Shown here piece after piece: positions 9,125 to 19,514 of a DNA stretch of 64,000 nucleotides; within the stretch, counting starts at the first letter, position 1; every line of letters starts with the position of its first letter. The translations under genes were made by a program, and so were the position numbers. The DNA comes from Streptomyces mangrovi (GTDB lineage: Bacteria > Actinomycetota > Actinomycetes > Streptomycetales > Streptomycetaceae). The notes below the pieces were generated by a model. It was not told the origin of the DNA. It did not search any database and worked only from the letters and a program-made list of their open reading frames with translations. The stretch lies in assembly GCF_900114215.1 (NCBI RefSeq), contig NZ_FOSG01000004.1:124001-188000 (forward strand), written 5' to 3'.

Positions 9125-9685
9125 TCATCCGGGGTCCGGCGGTCGCTCCCGTGGCGGGCCCGCCGCACGGCTCCGCCGCGCCGCGGCCTTCCGGCGCAGT
9201 CCGAAGGGCAGCAGCGCCCACACCGCTGCGCAGAACGCCAGTACGCACGCCGCCACCGCGACCCCCGCGGCCCTCCCCAGCACCACGTCCACCACGAGCA
9301 GTACGGCCCCGGTCAGCGCCAGGGCGAGGAGGACCAGCCCGGCTCCGGCCAGCCGTGAGGACACGTCGACGAGCAGCCGTTTGACCCCGCGCCGGAACAG
9401 CGCCCGGTGCAGGGCCGCCGGGGCCGTGAAGAGGATGGCGGCGGCGCAGGCCAGCAGCAGCGTGGTGACGTAGGTGCCGCGCTGCACCGCGTCGAGACCG
9501 GTGAAGCGCTGGGTGAAGGCGAGGGTGAGGAGGAAGGCGAAGAGGATCTGGACGCCCGTCTGGATGACCCTCAGCTCCTGCAGCAGCTCGAGGAAGTTGC
9601 GGTCGGCGCGTTCCAGGGGTGTCTCGTGGCGGTCGGTCATGGGGTCGGTCATGGGGTCGGTGTTGCCGCCCGGAGGGCGCGTCAC
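9125..9685 (-). CDS. DUF6328-type four-helix membrane protein
   Basis: A 186-residue protein with an acidic N-terminus (RADRNFLELLQELRV) followed by four hydrophobic segments, roughly 44-62, 72-92, 113-135 and 140-162, and a basic C-terminal tail. This matches the actinobacterial DUF6328 family, inner-membrane proteins of unknown function. Three start codons are close together: the GTG at 9685 and ATGs at 9652 and 9640; the region encodes a short TDPM repeat and no ribosome site clearly decides. It stands alone between bioF and the acyltransferase. Confidence 0.75.
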   Translation of the reverse strand: MTRPPGGNTDPMTDPMTDRHETPLERADRNFLELLQELRVIQTGVQILFAFLLTLAFTQRFTGLDAVQRGTYVTTLLLACAAAILFTAPAALHRALFRRGVKRLLVDVSSRLAGAGLVLLALALTGAVLLVVDVVLGRAAGVAVAACVLAFCAAVWALLPFGLRRKAAARRSRAAGPPRERPPDPG

Positions 9686-9761
9686 TCGCCGCCGACCCGG
9701 TGGGGCTCCGGCGGTGTCCGGCCCGTCTGCCCGCTCACCCCGGCGCGCGCTCGGCGCAGGT

Positions 9762-10493
9762 CTACGGTGCGGCGTTCCCCGGAGCCGGGTCCGCGTCGTC
9801 GCCGCTCCTGGCGGCCTTCGCCTGCGCGGCCTTGGCGTCGGGCGCGTACAGGTCCACGTACTCCTGGCCGGACAGATTCATGATCGTGTACATGATCTCG
9901 TCGGTGACCGCGCGCAGCACCGTCCGCTCGCCGTGCTGGTCGGCGAAGCGCGAGAAGTCCAGCGGCTCGCCGAAGCGGATGGTCACCCGTCCGATCTTCG
10001 GCAGCCTCCGGCCCGGGGGCTGGAGCTCGAAGGTGCCCACCATGGCGCACGGGACCACCGGAACCCCGGCCCTGAGAGCCATCGAGGCGACGCCGACCCG
10101 CCCCCGGTACAGCCGCCCGTCGTGCGACCGGGTGCCCTCGGGGTAGATGCCGAGCAGCTCCTCCCGGCGCAGCACCCGCAGCCCCTCCTCGACCGCCGCC
10201 TGCCCGGCGCCGCGGCCCGAGCGGTCGACCGGGATCTGGCCGATGCTGCGGAAGAAAGCGGCGGTCAGCCTGCCCTTCAGCCCCGGCCCCGTGAAGTACT
10301 CCGCCTTGGCGAGGAAGGTGATGCGCCGGTGCAGGATCGCGGGCATCAGGAAGTGGTCGGAGAAGGACAGGTGGTTCCCGGCGATGATCGCCGCGCCCTC
10401 GTCCGGGACGTTCTCCAGCCCTTCGATCCGGGGTCTGAACAGCAGTCGCAGCAGTGGGCCCAGCAGGACGTACTTGAGCACGTAGTAGAACAC
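9762..10493 (-). CDS. 1-acyl-sn-glycerol-3-phosphate acyltransferase family protein
   Basis: A 243-residue PlsC-family enzyme. Motif I NHLSFSDH provides the catalytic His-Asp pair, motif II FFRSIGQIPVDR binds substrate, motif III GIYPEGTRS contains the conserved Glu, and VPVVPCAMVG is motif IV. It would acylate lysophosphatidate or a related lysolipid at the inner face of the membrane. The GTG at 10493 has GGGAG upstream; the longer open frame would add a Pro/Ser-rich stretch that is unlikely to be translated. Confidence 0.9.
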   Translation of the reverse strand: MFYYVLKYVLLGPLLRLLFRPRIEGLENVPDEGAAIIAGNHLSFSDHFLMPAILHRRITFLAKAEYFTGPGLKGRLTAAFFRSIGQIPVDRSGRGAGQAAVEEGLRVLRREELLGIYPEGTRSHDGRLYRGRVGVASMALRAGVPVVPCAMVGTFELQPPGRRLPKIGRVTIRFGEPLDFSRFADQHGERTVLRAVTDEIMYTIMNLSGQEYVDLYAPDAKAAQAKAARSGDDADPAPGNAAP

Positions 10494-10700
10494 GGGGTGG
10501 CTCCCTACCGCACCGGACGGGCCTGCGGGCTGCTTCTTCGCCCCGGCCGCTTCTCGGCCGGAGGGCGCCGGAGAGTCGGTCGGGGAGGAATCAGTGTATG
10601 TGCGGGCACCGCGGTGTGCGACCATCCGGTGCCCGTACCCGCCGGTTTCCGCGCCGGCCCGGATGTCGCCAACCCGACCTCGGGGCCACTCGGTTGCGGC

Positions 10701-10726
10701 CCCGGGCGGGGGCGCCCCCGCCCGGG
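10701..10726. terminator. 26-bp perfect palindrome downstream of argG
   Basis: Bases 10701-10726 are perfectly self-complementary (CCCGGGCGGGGGC and its complement), forming a GC hairpin with minimal loop, 46 bases after the argG stop on the minus strand. No U-tract, as usual in Streptomyces. Confidence 0.6.
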
Positions 10727-10772
10727 AACTTCGCGGTCCGGGCGGCCGCGGCGGGCCTCACCGCGGCGGCTC

Positions 10773-12209
<1,437 letters not shown>

Positions 12210-12414
12210 GACCTGTGTACTCCGGACCCGTCGTCCGCGCCGGGGGAGCGGCTCGGGCGCGAAGGCCGCGGGACGGCCGCGGGACGGCTGCGGGCCCCGG
12301 CCGGGGGAGCGGTGCCCGCCGACCGGGTGAAGGGCCGGGCGAGGGTCCTTGCCCGGGGTGCTCCGCCACGGTGGTCTTGGGCGCGCAATCGTGCCCAGCT
12401 CCCTGGAGGCCCGC

Positions 12415-12849
12415 ATGTTCCCGCGCCCCCGCACCACCGCCGCCGCGGCACTCGCCGCCGCTGCCGTCGCCGCGCTCCTCGCCCCGGCGTCCGCCGCCCG
12501 CGCCGAGGCCCCCGGGGCCCCCGGGGCGCCCGAGGCCGAGCAGGCCCGCGGCGAGGTCTTCCTGACCGTCTCCGACGCCGAGGACACCTGGACACGGGGC
12601 GTGATGCTGATCTGCCCGGACGACGGCGGCGGCCCCCACCCCCGTGCGGCCGAGGCCTGCGAGGCCATCGACCGGTCCGGGGGCGAACTGCGCCGGCTCT
12701 CCGGCCGTCAGCGCGACTGCACCAACGAGCACCGGCCCGTGGTGGCCGAGGTCACGGGCGTCTGGCGGGGAAGCCGGATCCACTGGCGGTCGGAGTTCCC
12801 CAACGCCTGCGCCCTGCTCAGGCAGACCGGAGCGGTGTTCGACTTCTGA
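12415..12849 (+). CDS. Secreted subtilisin-inhibitor-like (SSI) protein with atypical reactive site
   Basis: A 144-residue preprotein with a signal peptide (Arg-rich start, hydrophobic core 9-25, ASAARA cleavage region near 30). The mature part matches Streptomyces subtilisin inhibitors: four cysteines at 67, 82, 102 and 132 for the two conserved disulfides, the TGVWRG strand and the C-terminal TGAVFDF. In SSI the reactive loop reads CPM-VYDPV with Met at P1; here it is C102-T-N104-E105-H-R-P-V, giving Asn at P1 and Glu at P1', neither expected for a subtilisin/trypsin inhibitor. The ATG has GGAGG at five bases. A 21-bp hairpin follows the gene. Confidence 0.85.
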   Translation: MFPRPRTTAAAALAAAAVAALLAPASAARAEAPGAPGAPEAEQARGEVFLTVSDAEDTWTRGVMLICPDDGGGPHPRAAEACEAIDRSGGELRRLSGRQRDCTNEHRPVVAEVTGVWRGSRIHWRSEFPNACALLRQTGAVFDF

Positions 12850-12872
12850 GTCCGCTCCCGAGTCCGCCACAG

Positions 12873-12920
12873 GCGTGTGAGTCCCGGCCCGGGCAGTCCC
12901 CCGGGCCGGGACTCACACGC
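12873..12920. terminator. 21-bp perfect hairpin, bidirectional
   Basis: The arms 12873-12893 and 12900-12920 are perfectly complementary over 21 bp with a 6-base loop. It sits between the SSI gene (plus) and a small minus-strand gene and would terminate both. Confidence 0.9.
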
Positions 12921-12962
12921 TTGCCGGGGCGGGCCGGGGCGCTCGCCCCGGCAAGCGGCGGC

Positions 12963-13121
12963 TCACCGCTCCCGCGACGTCACCACGCCCAGGGTCACCA
13001 GCCCCAGGACCACCCACGCGAACCACAGCCAGCCGCTGCCGCCCAGCGCGACCGTGTAGGCGGTCACCAGTATCAGGGCGGCCACCGTGGTGACGGTCAT
13101 GGCCTTCGCCGTCTCCGGCAT
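12963..13121 (-). CDS. Small two-helix membrane protein
   Basis: A 52-residue protein starting at an ATG preceded by GGGAGGAAGG. After a short polar start (MPETAKAM) it holds two hydrophobic segments (about 8-25 and 29-46) and ends in a basic ERR-type tail. I do not recognise the family. It lies 105 bases upstream of nothing obvious and points toward the shared hairpin at 12873-12920. Confidence 0.65.
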   Translation of the reverse strand: MPETAKAMTVTTVAALILVTAYTVALGGSGWLWFAWVVLGLVTLGVVTSRER

Positions 13122-13226
13122 CGCACACACCTTCCTCCCGAGTCGGTCGGAGCGGGGTCGCCGGTCGCACGGCCGCTGCACCGCCGCGGCCGGCTGCCCC
13201 GTCCTGTCCGGCCCCGGCCCGGCGCG

Positions 13227-14177
13227 CTACTGGCCGCGGGCCTGCAGCGACGCCAGGTAGGCGTTGTACGCGGTCAGGTCCTGGTCGCCGTTGCGGTCAG
13301 CGGCCCGGTCGTCGCGCCGAGCCTGCCGTTGTTCGGAGAAGTACCACTGGAAGACGAGTGCAATCAGCACGATGACCGTGGGAATCTCACTGAACGCCCA
13401 GGCGATGCCGCCCGCGGCGTTCTGGTCGGACAGCGCGGTGACCCCGAGCGAGGCGGAAGGGTTCGCGTACGTCTCGACCATCGGCTCGCCGGCCATCATC
13501 AGCGCGATGCCGAAGAAGGCGTGGAAGGGCATGCCCGCGAACAACTCCAGCATCCGCATCACGTAGCCGGGACGGTGTGGCCCCGGGTCCACGCCCATGA
13601 TCGGCCAGAAAAAGACCAGGCCGACCGCCAGGAAGTGCACCATCATCCCGAGGTGCCCGGCCCTGGACTCCATCAGGAAGTCGAACAGCGGCGTGAAGTA
13701 CAGCGCGTACAGGCTCGCGATGAACATCGGGATGGTGAATCCCGGGTGCGTGACCACCCGCATGTACCGGCTGTGCAGCACCGCCACCAGGATCTCGCGC
13801 GGCCCCCTGCGGCCGCGTCCGGCGGCCGGGAGCGCGCGCAGCGCCAGCGTCACGGGGGCGCCCAGCAGCACCAGGATCGGCGACAGCATGCTGATCACCA
13901 TGTGCTGCACCATGTGCACGCTGAACAGCACCATGCCGTAGTCGTTGAGCCTGGTGCACATCACCAGCGCGACCGTCAGCACGCCCAGCGCGAAGGAGAC
14001 CGTGCGGCCGGTCTGCCAGGTGTCGCCGCGCTGCCGCAGCCGGAGAACGCCCCAGCCGTAGAGCGCCAGCGCCAGCAGGCAGCTCACCAGGAAGAACGGC
14101 TCGGGGGAGAGCTCCAGACCGCGTCCGAGGGTGAACGGCGGCAGATCCGCCATCGTGCCGTGTCCGTCGTGGTCCAT
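13227..14177 (-). CDS. Cytochrome c oxidase assembly protein, CtaG (Caa3_CtaG) family
   Basis: A 316-residue polytopic membrane protein with about seven hydrophobic segments. Family motifs are a first-helix WGVLRLR, the HMVQHMVISMLSPILVLLGAP region with conserved His residues in helix 3, THPGFTIPMF, HFLAVGLVFFWPIMG with the second His, and MPFHAFFGIALM with the third His. It belongs to PF09678, assembly factors for the CuA centre of caa3-type oxidases. A His-rich N-terminus (MDHDGHGTM) may bind copper. The ATG follows GGGAGAG at good spacing. Confidence 0.92.
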   Translation of the reverse strand: MDHDGHGTMADLPPFTLGRGLELSPEPFFLVSCLLALALYGWGVLRLRQRGDTWQTGRTVSFALGVLTVALVMCTRLNDYGMVLFSVHMVQHMVISMLSPILVLLGAPVTLALRALPAAGRGRRGPREILVAVLHSRYMRVVTHPGFTIPMFIASLYALYFTPLFDFLMESRAGHLGMMVHFLAVGLVFFWPIMGVDPGPHRPGYVMRMLELFAGMPFHAFFGIALMMAGEPMVETYANPSASLGVTALSDQNAAGGIAWAFSEIPTVIVLIALVFQWYFSEQRQARRDDRAADRNGDQDLTAYNAYLASLQARGQ

Positions 14178-14220
14178 CCGCAGCTCTCCCGATTCGTGCC
14201 GATCCGCTCGGAACAGATTA

Positions 14221-14258
14221 GGACCGCCCCCGGCCGAAGCCCCGGCCGGGGGCGGTTC
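14221..14258. terminator. Hairpin downstream of gatD
   Basis: Arms 14221-14236 and 14243-14258 pair (14 perfect GC-rich bp plus a wobble and one more pair) around a 6-base loop, 57 bases after the gatD stop on the minus strand. Confidence 0.75.
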
Positions 14259-14314
14259 CGGGAACCGGCCCGAGCGGATGCCGTACGGGCACGGCGGACG
14301 CCCGGGCGGGAGCG

Positions 14315-15043
14315 TCAGGCGGGCTGGGTGGCCGCCGCGATCCGCTCGGCGCGCAGCGCCTCGTACCACCGGTCGTCCGCCGGCGGCAGCGCGTTCACGT
14401 CCAGGGCCAGCTTGAGCAGCAGGTCCGCGATCTGCGGGTTCCTGGCCAGCACCGGGCCGTGCATGTAGGTGCCGAAGACGGTGTCGTTCCAGGCGCCCTC
14501 GGTGCCGTCGCCGGTCCCGTTGCCCCGGCCCAGCCGTACCCGGGCCAGCGGCCGGGCGGTCGGGCCCAGGTGCGTGACGCCCTGGTGGTTCTCGAAGCCC
14601 GTCAGCTGGGGCAGGCCCAGCCGCTCGTCCATGTCGGCCAGCACGTCGCCGACGCACCGCTCGCCCTCGCCGCGGGTGCTGGTGACGTCCAGCAGACCCA
14701 GGCCCGGCTCGCGCTGCCCGAGGTCGTTGACGAACTCGTGCCCCAGGATCTGGTAGCCGGCGCACACCGAGAAGACGATGGCGCCGTTGTCCACGGCCCG
14801 GTTCAGCCCGCCGTCGCGGCGCAGCCGCTCGGCCGCCAGCCGCTGCGGCCGGTCCTCGCCGCCGCCGACCAGGTAGATGTCCCCGGATGTGGGGATCGGC
14901 TGGTCGGAGCGGACGTCGATCCGCTGCACGCCCAGCCTGCGCTGCCGGGCACGCCGCTCCACCACCAGTACGTTGCCCTGGTCGCCGTAGGTGCTCAGCA
15001 GGTCCGGGTAGACCCACACCACGCGCAGGCCGCTCTCACTCAT
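14315..15043 (-). CDS. gatD: Lipid II isoglutaminyl synthase, glutaminase subunit
   Basis: A 242-residue class-I glutamine amidotransferase of the CobQ/GatD type. The nucleophile is C94 in FSVCAGYQILG and the catalytic His is H195 in GTYMHGPVL; the N-terminal VYPDLLSTYGDQGN motif is characteristic of GatD. Together with MurT it amidates the alpha-carboxyl of D-Glu in lipid II, releasing ammonia from glutamine. The ATG at 15043 has a GCGAG site; another ATG 12 bases upstream overlaps its own purine tract. It lies 110 bases downstream of murT on the same strand. Confidence 0.95.
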   Translation of the reverse strand: MSESGLRVVWVYPDLLSTYGDQGNVLVVERRARQRRLGVQRIDVRSDQPIPTSGDIYLVGGGEDRPQRLAAERLRRDGGLNRAVDNGAIVFSVCAGYQILGHEFVNDLGQREPGLGLLDVTSTRGEGERCVGDVLADMDERLGLPQLTGFENHQGVTHLGPTARPLARVRLGRGNGTGDGTEGAWNDTVFGTYMHGPVLARNPQIADLLLKLALDVNALPPADDRWYEALRAERIAAATQPA

Positions 15044-15153
15044 GCTCGCTCGCATCCTCGCCGTGTTTTTGGTGTATTCGGCGTCTTCGACGTCTTTGCG
15101 TCTTCGGCGCCTCCGGCCGCCCGGCTCCGGCCGGCGCTCCGAAGGGCCCGGGA

Positions 15154-16392
15154 TCAGTTGCCGACCACGCGGCGCAGATCCTGGAAGGCGGTGTAGTTGG
15201 CGATCGCCTCGATCCGGCCGGGCGGGCACTGCCGTACCGCCTCGGCGGCGTTCTCGCAGACCTGGAAGTCGACCCCCGCGACCTCCAGCCGGACCGCCAG
15301 GTCCAGCTTGCGGTCGCCGATCACGCAGATGGGGTGCCCGGCCAGCCGGGAGTAGTCCACGTCCCACAGCCAGGAGGTGTCGGTGCCGTCCGCGCCGCGC
15401 GCGTTGACCGCCAGGATCACGGGCGCCGGCGGGCCGTCGATCAGGGAGAAGGTCTCCAGCCAGCCGGCCGGGTTCTTCGCCAGCAGCAGCCGGATCTCGC
15501 GGCCCTGGAAGGACACCACGTCGTAGCGGCCGGCCACCGCGGTCACCGAGTACATCCGCTCCAGCGCCGCCTGGGGCGGCACCCCGAAGGCGGCGGCGAC
15601 GGCCGCGGAGGTGGTGGCGTTGGCCTTGTTGGCGCGGCCGGGGAGCTGGAGGCGGATCGGCCAGGCCGACCCGTGCGGGTCCAGCACGTGGTCGCCCGAA
15701 AGGGCCCAGCTCGGGGTGGGGCGGCGGAAACCGCACTCGCCGCAGAACCAGTCGTCCCCGGGGCGCTGCATCACGCCGCCGCAGGCCGGGCAGGACCAGG
15801 CGTCGTCCTTCCACTCCTGGCCCGCCGCCACCCACACCACGTTGGGGGAGGAGGAGGCGGCCCACACCACCAGCGGATCGTCGGCGTTCGCCACGATCAC
15901 GGCCTTGGAGCCGGACAGCCCCTCGCGCCAGTGCTCGGCGAGCATCCGGGTCTCGGCGGCGCGGTCGAGCTGGTCGCGGGAGAGGTTCAGCAGGGCGATC
16001 GCCTTGGGCGTCACATCGCGGGCGACCGCGGCGAGGTACTTCTCGTCCACCTCGATGACGCCGTAGCGCGCGTCGCCGCTCCCGGCGAGCGCCGCGGTGA
16101 TGCCCGCGGGCATGTTGGCGCCCAGCGCGTTGGAGACGACCGGGCCGGCGGCCCGCAGGGCCTCGGCGATCAGCCGGGTCGTCGTGGTCTTGCCGTTGGT
16201 CGCCGACACCAGGACGACGTCCAGGTTCTGGGCGAGTTTGGCCAGCAGGTCGGGGTCGAGCCTGAGGGCCACCTTCCCGCCGATCACCGACCCGCTGCCG
16301 CGGCCCGCGGCCCGTGACACCGCCGCGGCTGCCTTGCCCGCCGTCACGGCCAGTTTGGCCCGCGGCGGCAGCGGCTCCGTGTTGCCTGCCAT
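15154..16392 (-). CDS. murT: Lipid II isoglutaminyl synthase, Mur-ligase-like subunit
   Basis: A 412-residue Mur-ligase-family protein. The ATP-binding loop SATNGKTTTTRL is at 63-74, an inserted zinc ribbon has C201-x2-C204 and C217-x2-C220 in the middle domain, and the C-terminal domain is MurT-specific (DUF1727). It activates the D-Glu carboxylate of lipid II with ATP while GatD supplies ammonia. The complex acts at the inner face of the membrane; amidation permits efficient cross-linking. Pairing with gatD immediately downstream makes the assignment firm. Confidence 0.95.
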   Translation of the reverse strand: MAGNTEPLPPRAKLAVTAGKAAAAVSRAAGRGSGSVIGGKVALRLDPDLLAKLAQNLDVVLVSATNGKTTTTRLIAEALRAAGPVVSNALGANMPAGITAALAGSGDARYGVIEVDEKYLAAVARDVTPKAIALLNLSRDQLDRAAETRMLAEHWREGLSGSKAVIVANADDPLVVWAASSSPNVVWVAAGQEWKDDAWSCPACGGVMQRPGDDWFCGECGFRRPTPSWALSGDHVLDPHGSAWPIRLQLPGRANKANATTSAAVAAAFGVPPQAALERMYSVTAVAGRYDVVSFQGREIRLLLAKNPAGWLETFSLIDGPPAPVILAVNARGADGTDTSWLWDVDYSRLAGHPICVIGDRKLDLAVRLEVAGVDFQVCENAAEAVRQCPPGRIEAIANYTAFQDLRRVVGN

Positions 16393-16488
16393 CGTCCTTG
16401 TCCCTCCTTGCCCCTGGGTCGGGGATCAGCCTACCGAGGTCCGCTCCCGGCCCCGAACCGCGCCACCCCACAGATGATCAACACGGCG

Positions 16489-16494
16489 TAGGGT
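16489..16494 (+). promoter_or_regulatory. Leaderless -10 box of the peptide deformylase gene
   Basis: TAGGGT is separated by seven bases from the ATG at 16502, and there is no ribosome site between them, which is the signature of a leaderless transcript. Confidence 0.5.
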
Positions 16495-16501
16495 GACACA
16501 C

Positions 16502-17038
16502 ATGCACCGCGGCACCATTCCCGGAAGTTCCGGTTCTGTCCATCCCCTGCGGTTGTCGGCCGACCCGGCCCTGCGCGCGCGGTGCGCCGAGGTGGTGTCC
16601 TTCGGCGCGGAGCTGTCCCGGCTGGTGGAGGACCTGTTCGCGTCGATGTACGCCGCGCACGGCGTGGGGCTGGCCGCCAACCAGATCGGAGTCCTCTCCA
16701 GGGTGTTCGTCTACGACTGCCCCGACGACGAGGACCGCCGCCACCTGGGTCATGTGGTCAACCCGCGCCTGGTGGAGACCGGCGGCGTCATCGTACGCGG
16801 TCCGGAGAGCTGTCTGTCCCTGCCCGGTGCGGAGGCGGCCGTGGAGCGCCATGACCGGGCCGTGGTGGAGGGGTGGGACAGGACGGGGGCACCGGTGCGG
16901 GTCGAGGGAACCGGCTTCTTCGCCCGCTGCCTGCAGCACGAGTGCGACCACCTCGACGGCGGTGTGTACACCGACCGCCTCACGGGGCCGCGCCGCCGCC
17001 GGGCGCTGCGCGCGGTACGCCGGGCCTCGGGTGCGTAG
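16502..17038 (+). CDS. def: Peptide deformylase
   Basis: A 178-residue metalloenzyme removing the formyl group from nascent proteins. Motif I GVGLAANQ is at 54-61, motif II is ESCLS (102-106, usual form EGCLS, so Gly is Ser here) with metal ligand C104, and motif III QHECDHLDG has H146, E147 and H150. Actinomycetes usually carry several deformylases; the GtoS change in motif II is tolerated in some paralogues but its effect is not known here. A GTG nine bases upstream is an alternative start; the ATG fits the leaderless -10 better. Confidence 0.92.
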   Translation: MHRGTIPGSSGSVHPLRLSADPALRARCAEVVSFGAELSRLVEDLFASMYAAHGVGLAANQIGVLSRVFVYDCPDDEDRRHLGHVVNPRLVETGGVIVRGPESCLSLPGAEAAVERHDRAVVEGWDRTGAPVRVEGTGFFARCLQHECDHLDGGVYTDRLTGPRRRRALRAVRRASGA

Positions 17039-17069
17039 GGCCCCGGGCGTGCCCGGCGCCCGGCGTGTT

Positions 17070-17711
17070 CTACAGACCCGGGCCGCCGGCCAGATCCTGT
17101 GCCGTGGCCAGGCCTCCCCACAGCAGATCGGCCAGGTGCCGCACCAGCCGCTCCCGGGGGCAGGGCCGCTCGCCCAGCCACCAGTCGCCCGCCGCGTGCA
17201 TCATGCCGACGATCCCGTGCCCCCACACCCGGGCCCGCTCCTCGCGGTCGGCGCCGAGGTCGACGCGTTCGGCGATCACCGTGGCCAGCTCCTCGCCCAG
17301 CCTGCGCAGCAGCGGGGCCGAGTGCTGGCCGACGTCGAAGCCGCGCTCGCCTCCGGATTCCTCGGCCGGGTGCATCAGGAAGCGGTAGACCTGTGGCCTG
17401 GTCTCGATGGCGGCCAGATACGTGTCGAGCGCGGCCTCCACGCGCTCGCGCCGGTCGGTGGGCGCGTCCAGGGCGGCCCGCAGCGCGTCCACCAGGGCGT
17501 CTGTGTGCCGCACCGCCAGAGCGCGGTAGAGCCCGCCCTTGTCGCCGAAGTGCCGGTAGAGGATGGGCTTGGTGATGCCCGCCTCGGCGGCGATGGCGTT
17601 CATCGAGGCGCCCGGGCCGTCGCGCAGCACCACGCGCTCGGCGGCCTCCAGAAGCTCCCGGCGGCGGCGCTCGGTGGCGCTGCGCTGGTCCTCCCGATGT
17701 GTGGTCTCCAT
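17070..17711 (-). CDS. TetR family transcriptional regulator
   Basis: A 213-residue repressor. The N-terminal helix-turn-helix occupies about residues 15-60: LLEAAERVVLRDG, MNAIAAEAGITKPILYRHFGDKGGLYRAL. The rest is the all-helical ligand domain with the AldR/TetR_C-like LDTYLAAIETRPQVYRFL segment. The ATG follows GGGGAGG. It diverges from an acyl-CoA dehydrogenase across 161 bases that contain nested palindromes, so it most likely represses that gene and itself, with an acyl-CoA or fatty acid as the probable effector. Confidence 0.92.
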   Translation of the reverse strand: METTHREDQRSATERRRRELLEAAERVVLRDGPGASMNAIAAEAGITKPILYRHFGDKGGLYRALAVRHTDALVDALRAALDAPTDRRERVEAALDTYLAAIETRPQVYRFLMHPAEESGGERGFDVGQHSAPLLRRLGEELATVIAERVDLGADREERARVWGHGIVGMMHAAGDWWLGERPCPRERLVRHLADLLWGGLATAQDLAGGPGL

Positions 17712-17807
17712 GTTCCTCGGCCTCCCCGACCCTGCTGTGACACCTCGGTGCCGCCTGAGCGCAACGTAACACCCGCGGAGCGCACGAGAGGGTGCCGACG
17801 GTGGAGG

Positions 17808-17813
17808 TTGACA
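17808..17813 (+). promoter_or_regulatory. -35 box of the acyl-CoA dehydrogenase promoter
   Basis: A perfect TTGACA lies just before the operator at 17825. The -10 would fall about 17 bases later, near ATATTC at 17831, within the operator; that hexamer is poor. Confidence 0.55.
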
Positions 17814-17824
17814 TCGCACCAGCC

Positions 17825-17853
17825 GGTAACATATTCACGTTACCGCTAGTAAC
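17825..17853. promoter_or_regulatory. Nested TetR-type operator
   Basis: GGTAAC (17825-17830) and GTTACC (17839-17844) form a perfect dyad with an 8-base centre. The right arm is reused with GTAAC at 17849-17853 as a second, shorter dyad. The site overlaps the predicted -10 of the acyl-CoA dehydrogenase gene and lies about 115 bases from the divergent tetR start. A further GTAAC occurs near 17766. Confidence 0.75.
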
Positions 17854-17872
17854 AACGGATGGAGGGGCTTCC

Positions 17873-19105
<1,233 letters not shown>

Positions 19106-19114
19106 CCCTCCCCC

Positions 19115-19132
19115 GGCGGGGCATGCCCCGCC
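19115..19132. terminator. 18-bp palindrome after the acyl-CoA dehydrogenase
   Basis: GGCGGGGCATGCCCCGCC is a perfect palindrome starting ten bases after the stop codon. Confidence 0.55.
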
Positions 19133-19365
19133 CCGGACCGGCCCCGACCCCCGTACTCCGGCCCCCACCGCACCCCGCGCCCCGCCGCGTTCACCCGACA
19201 CGACCGCACCCATTCGGGCTGATCCCGGCGGCACGCCGAACCGCTGCGCAGACCGGCCACCGAGCCGCCGCACGCCCTCCAAAGAGAGCAACAACCCTCT
19301 CACGTAAGCCTTTTGACACTCCGAACGGCCCACCTGGGCAAGAACCCGCCCCCGGCGGACCGGCA

Positions 19366-19379
19366 GTGAACATGTTCAC
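19366..19379. promoter_or_regulatory. Crp-like palindrome upstream of the NlpC/P60 gene
   Basis: GTGAACATGTTCAC is a perfect 14-bp palindrome. It has the GTGA-N6-TCAC layout of CRP/FNR-family sites. It lies about 150 bases before the riboswitch, in an AT-richer part of the 555-base gap. Actinobacterial Crp is known to act on cell-wall resuscitation/hydrolase genes. A TTGACA at 19313-19318 lies upstream but has no clear -10; the rest of 19133-19310 shows nothing recognisable. Confidence 0.6.
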
Positions 19380-19514
19380 AAAACATCTCCGATCGACCGA
19401 TCCGGAGCTTTTCTGACGCAGTATCCGTAGAAGACCGCAAGTCCCCGCCGCAGGGCGGGGCCGCCCGGACGGACGCCCAATCCTGCCGCCGCCCGGGTGA
19501 TGAACGGACCATGA

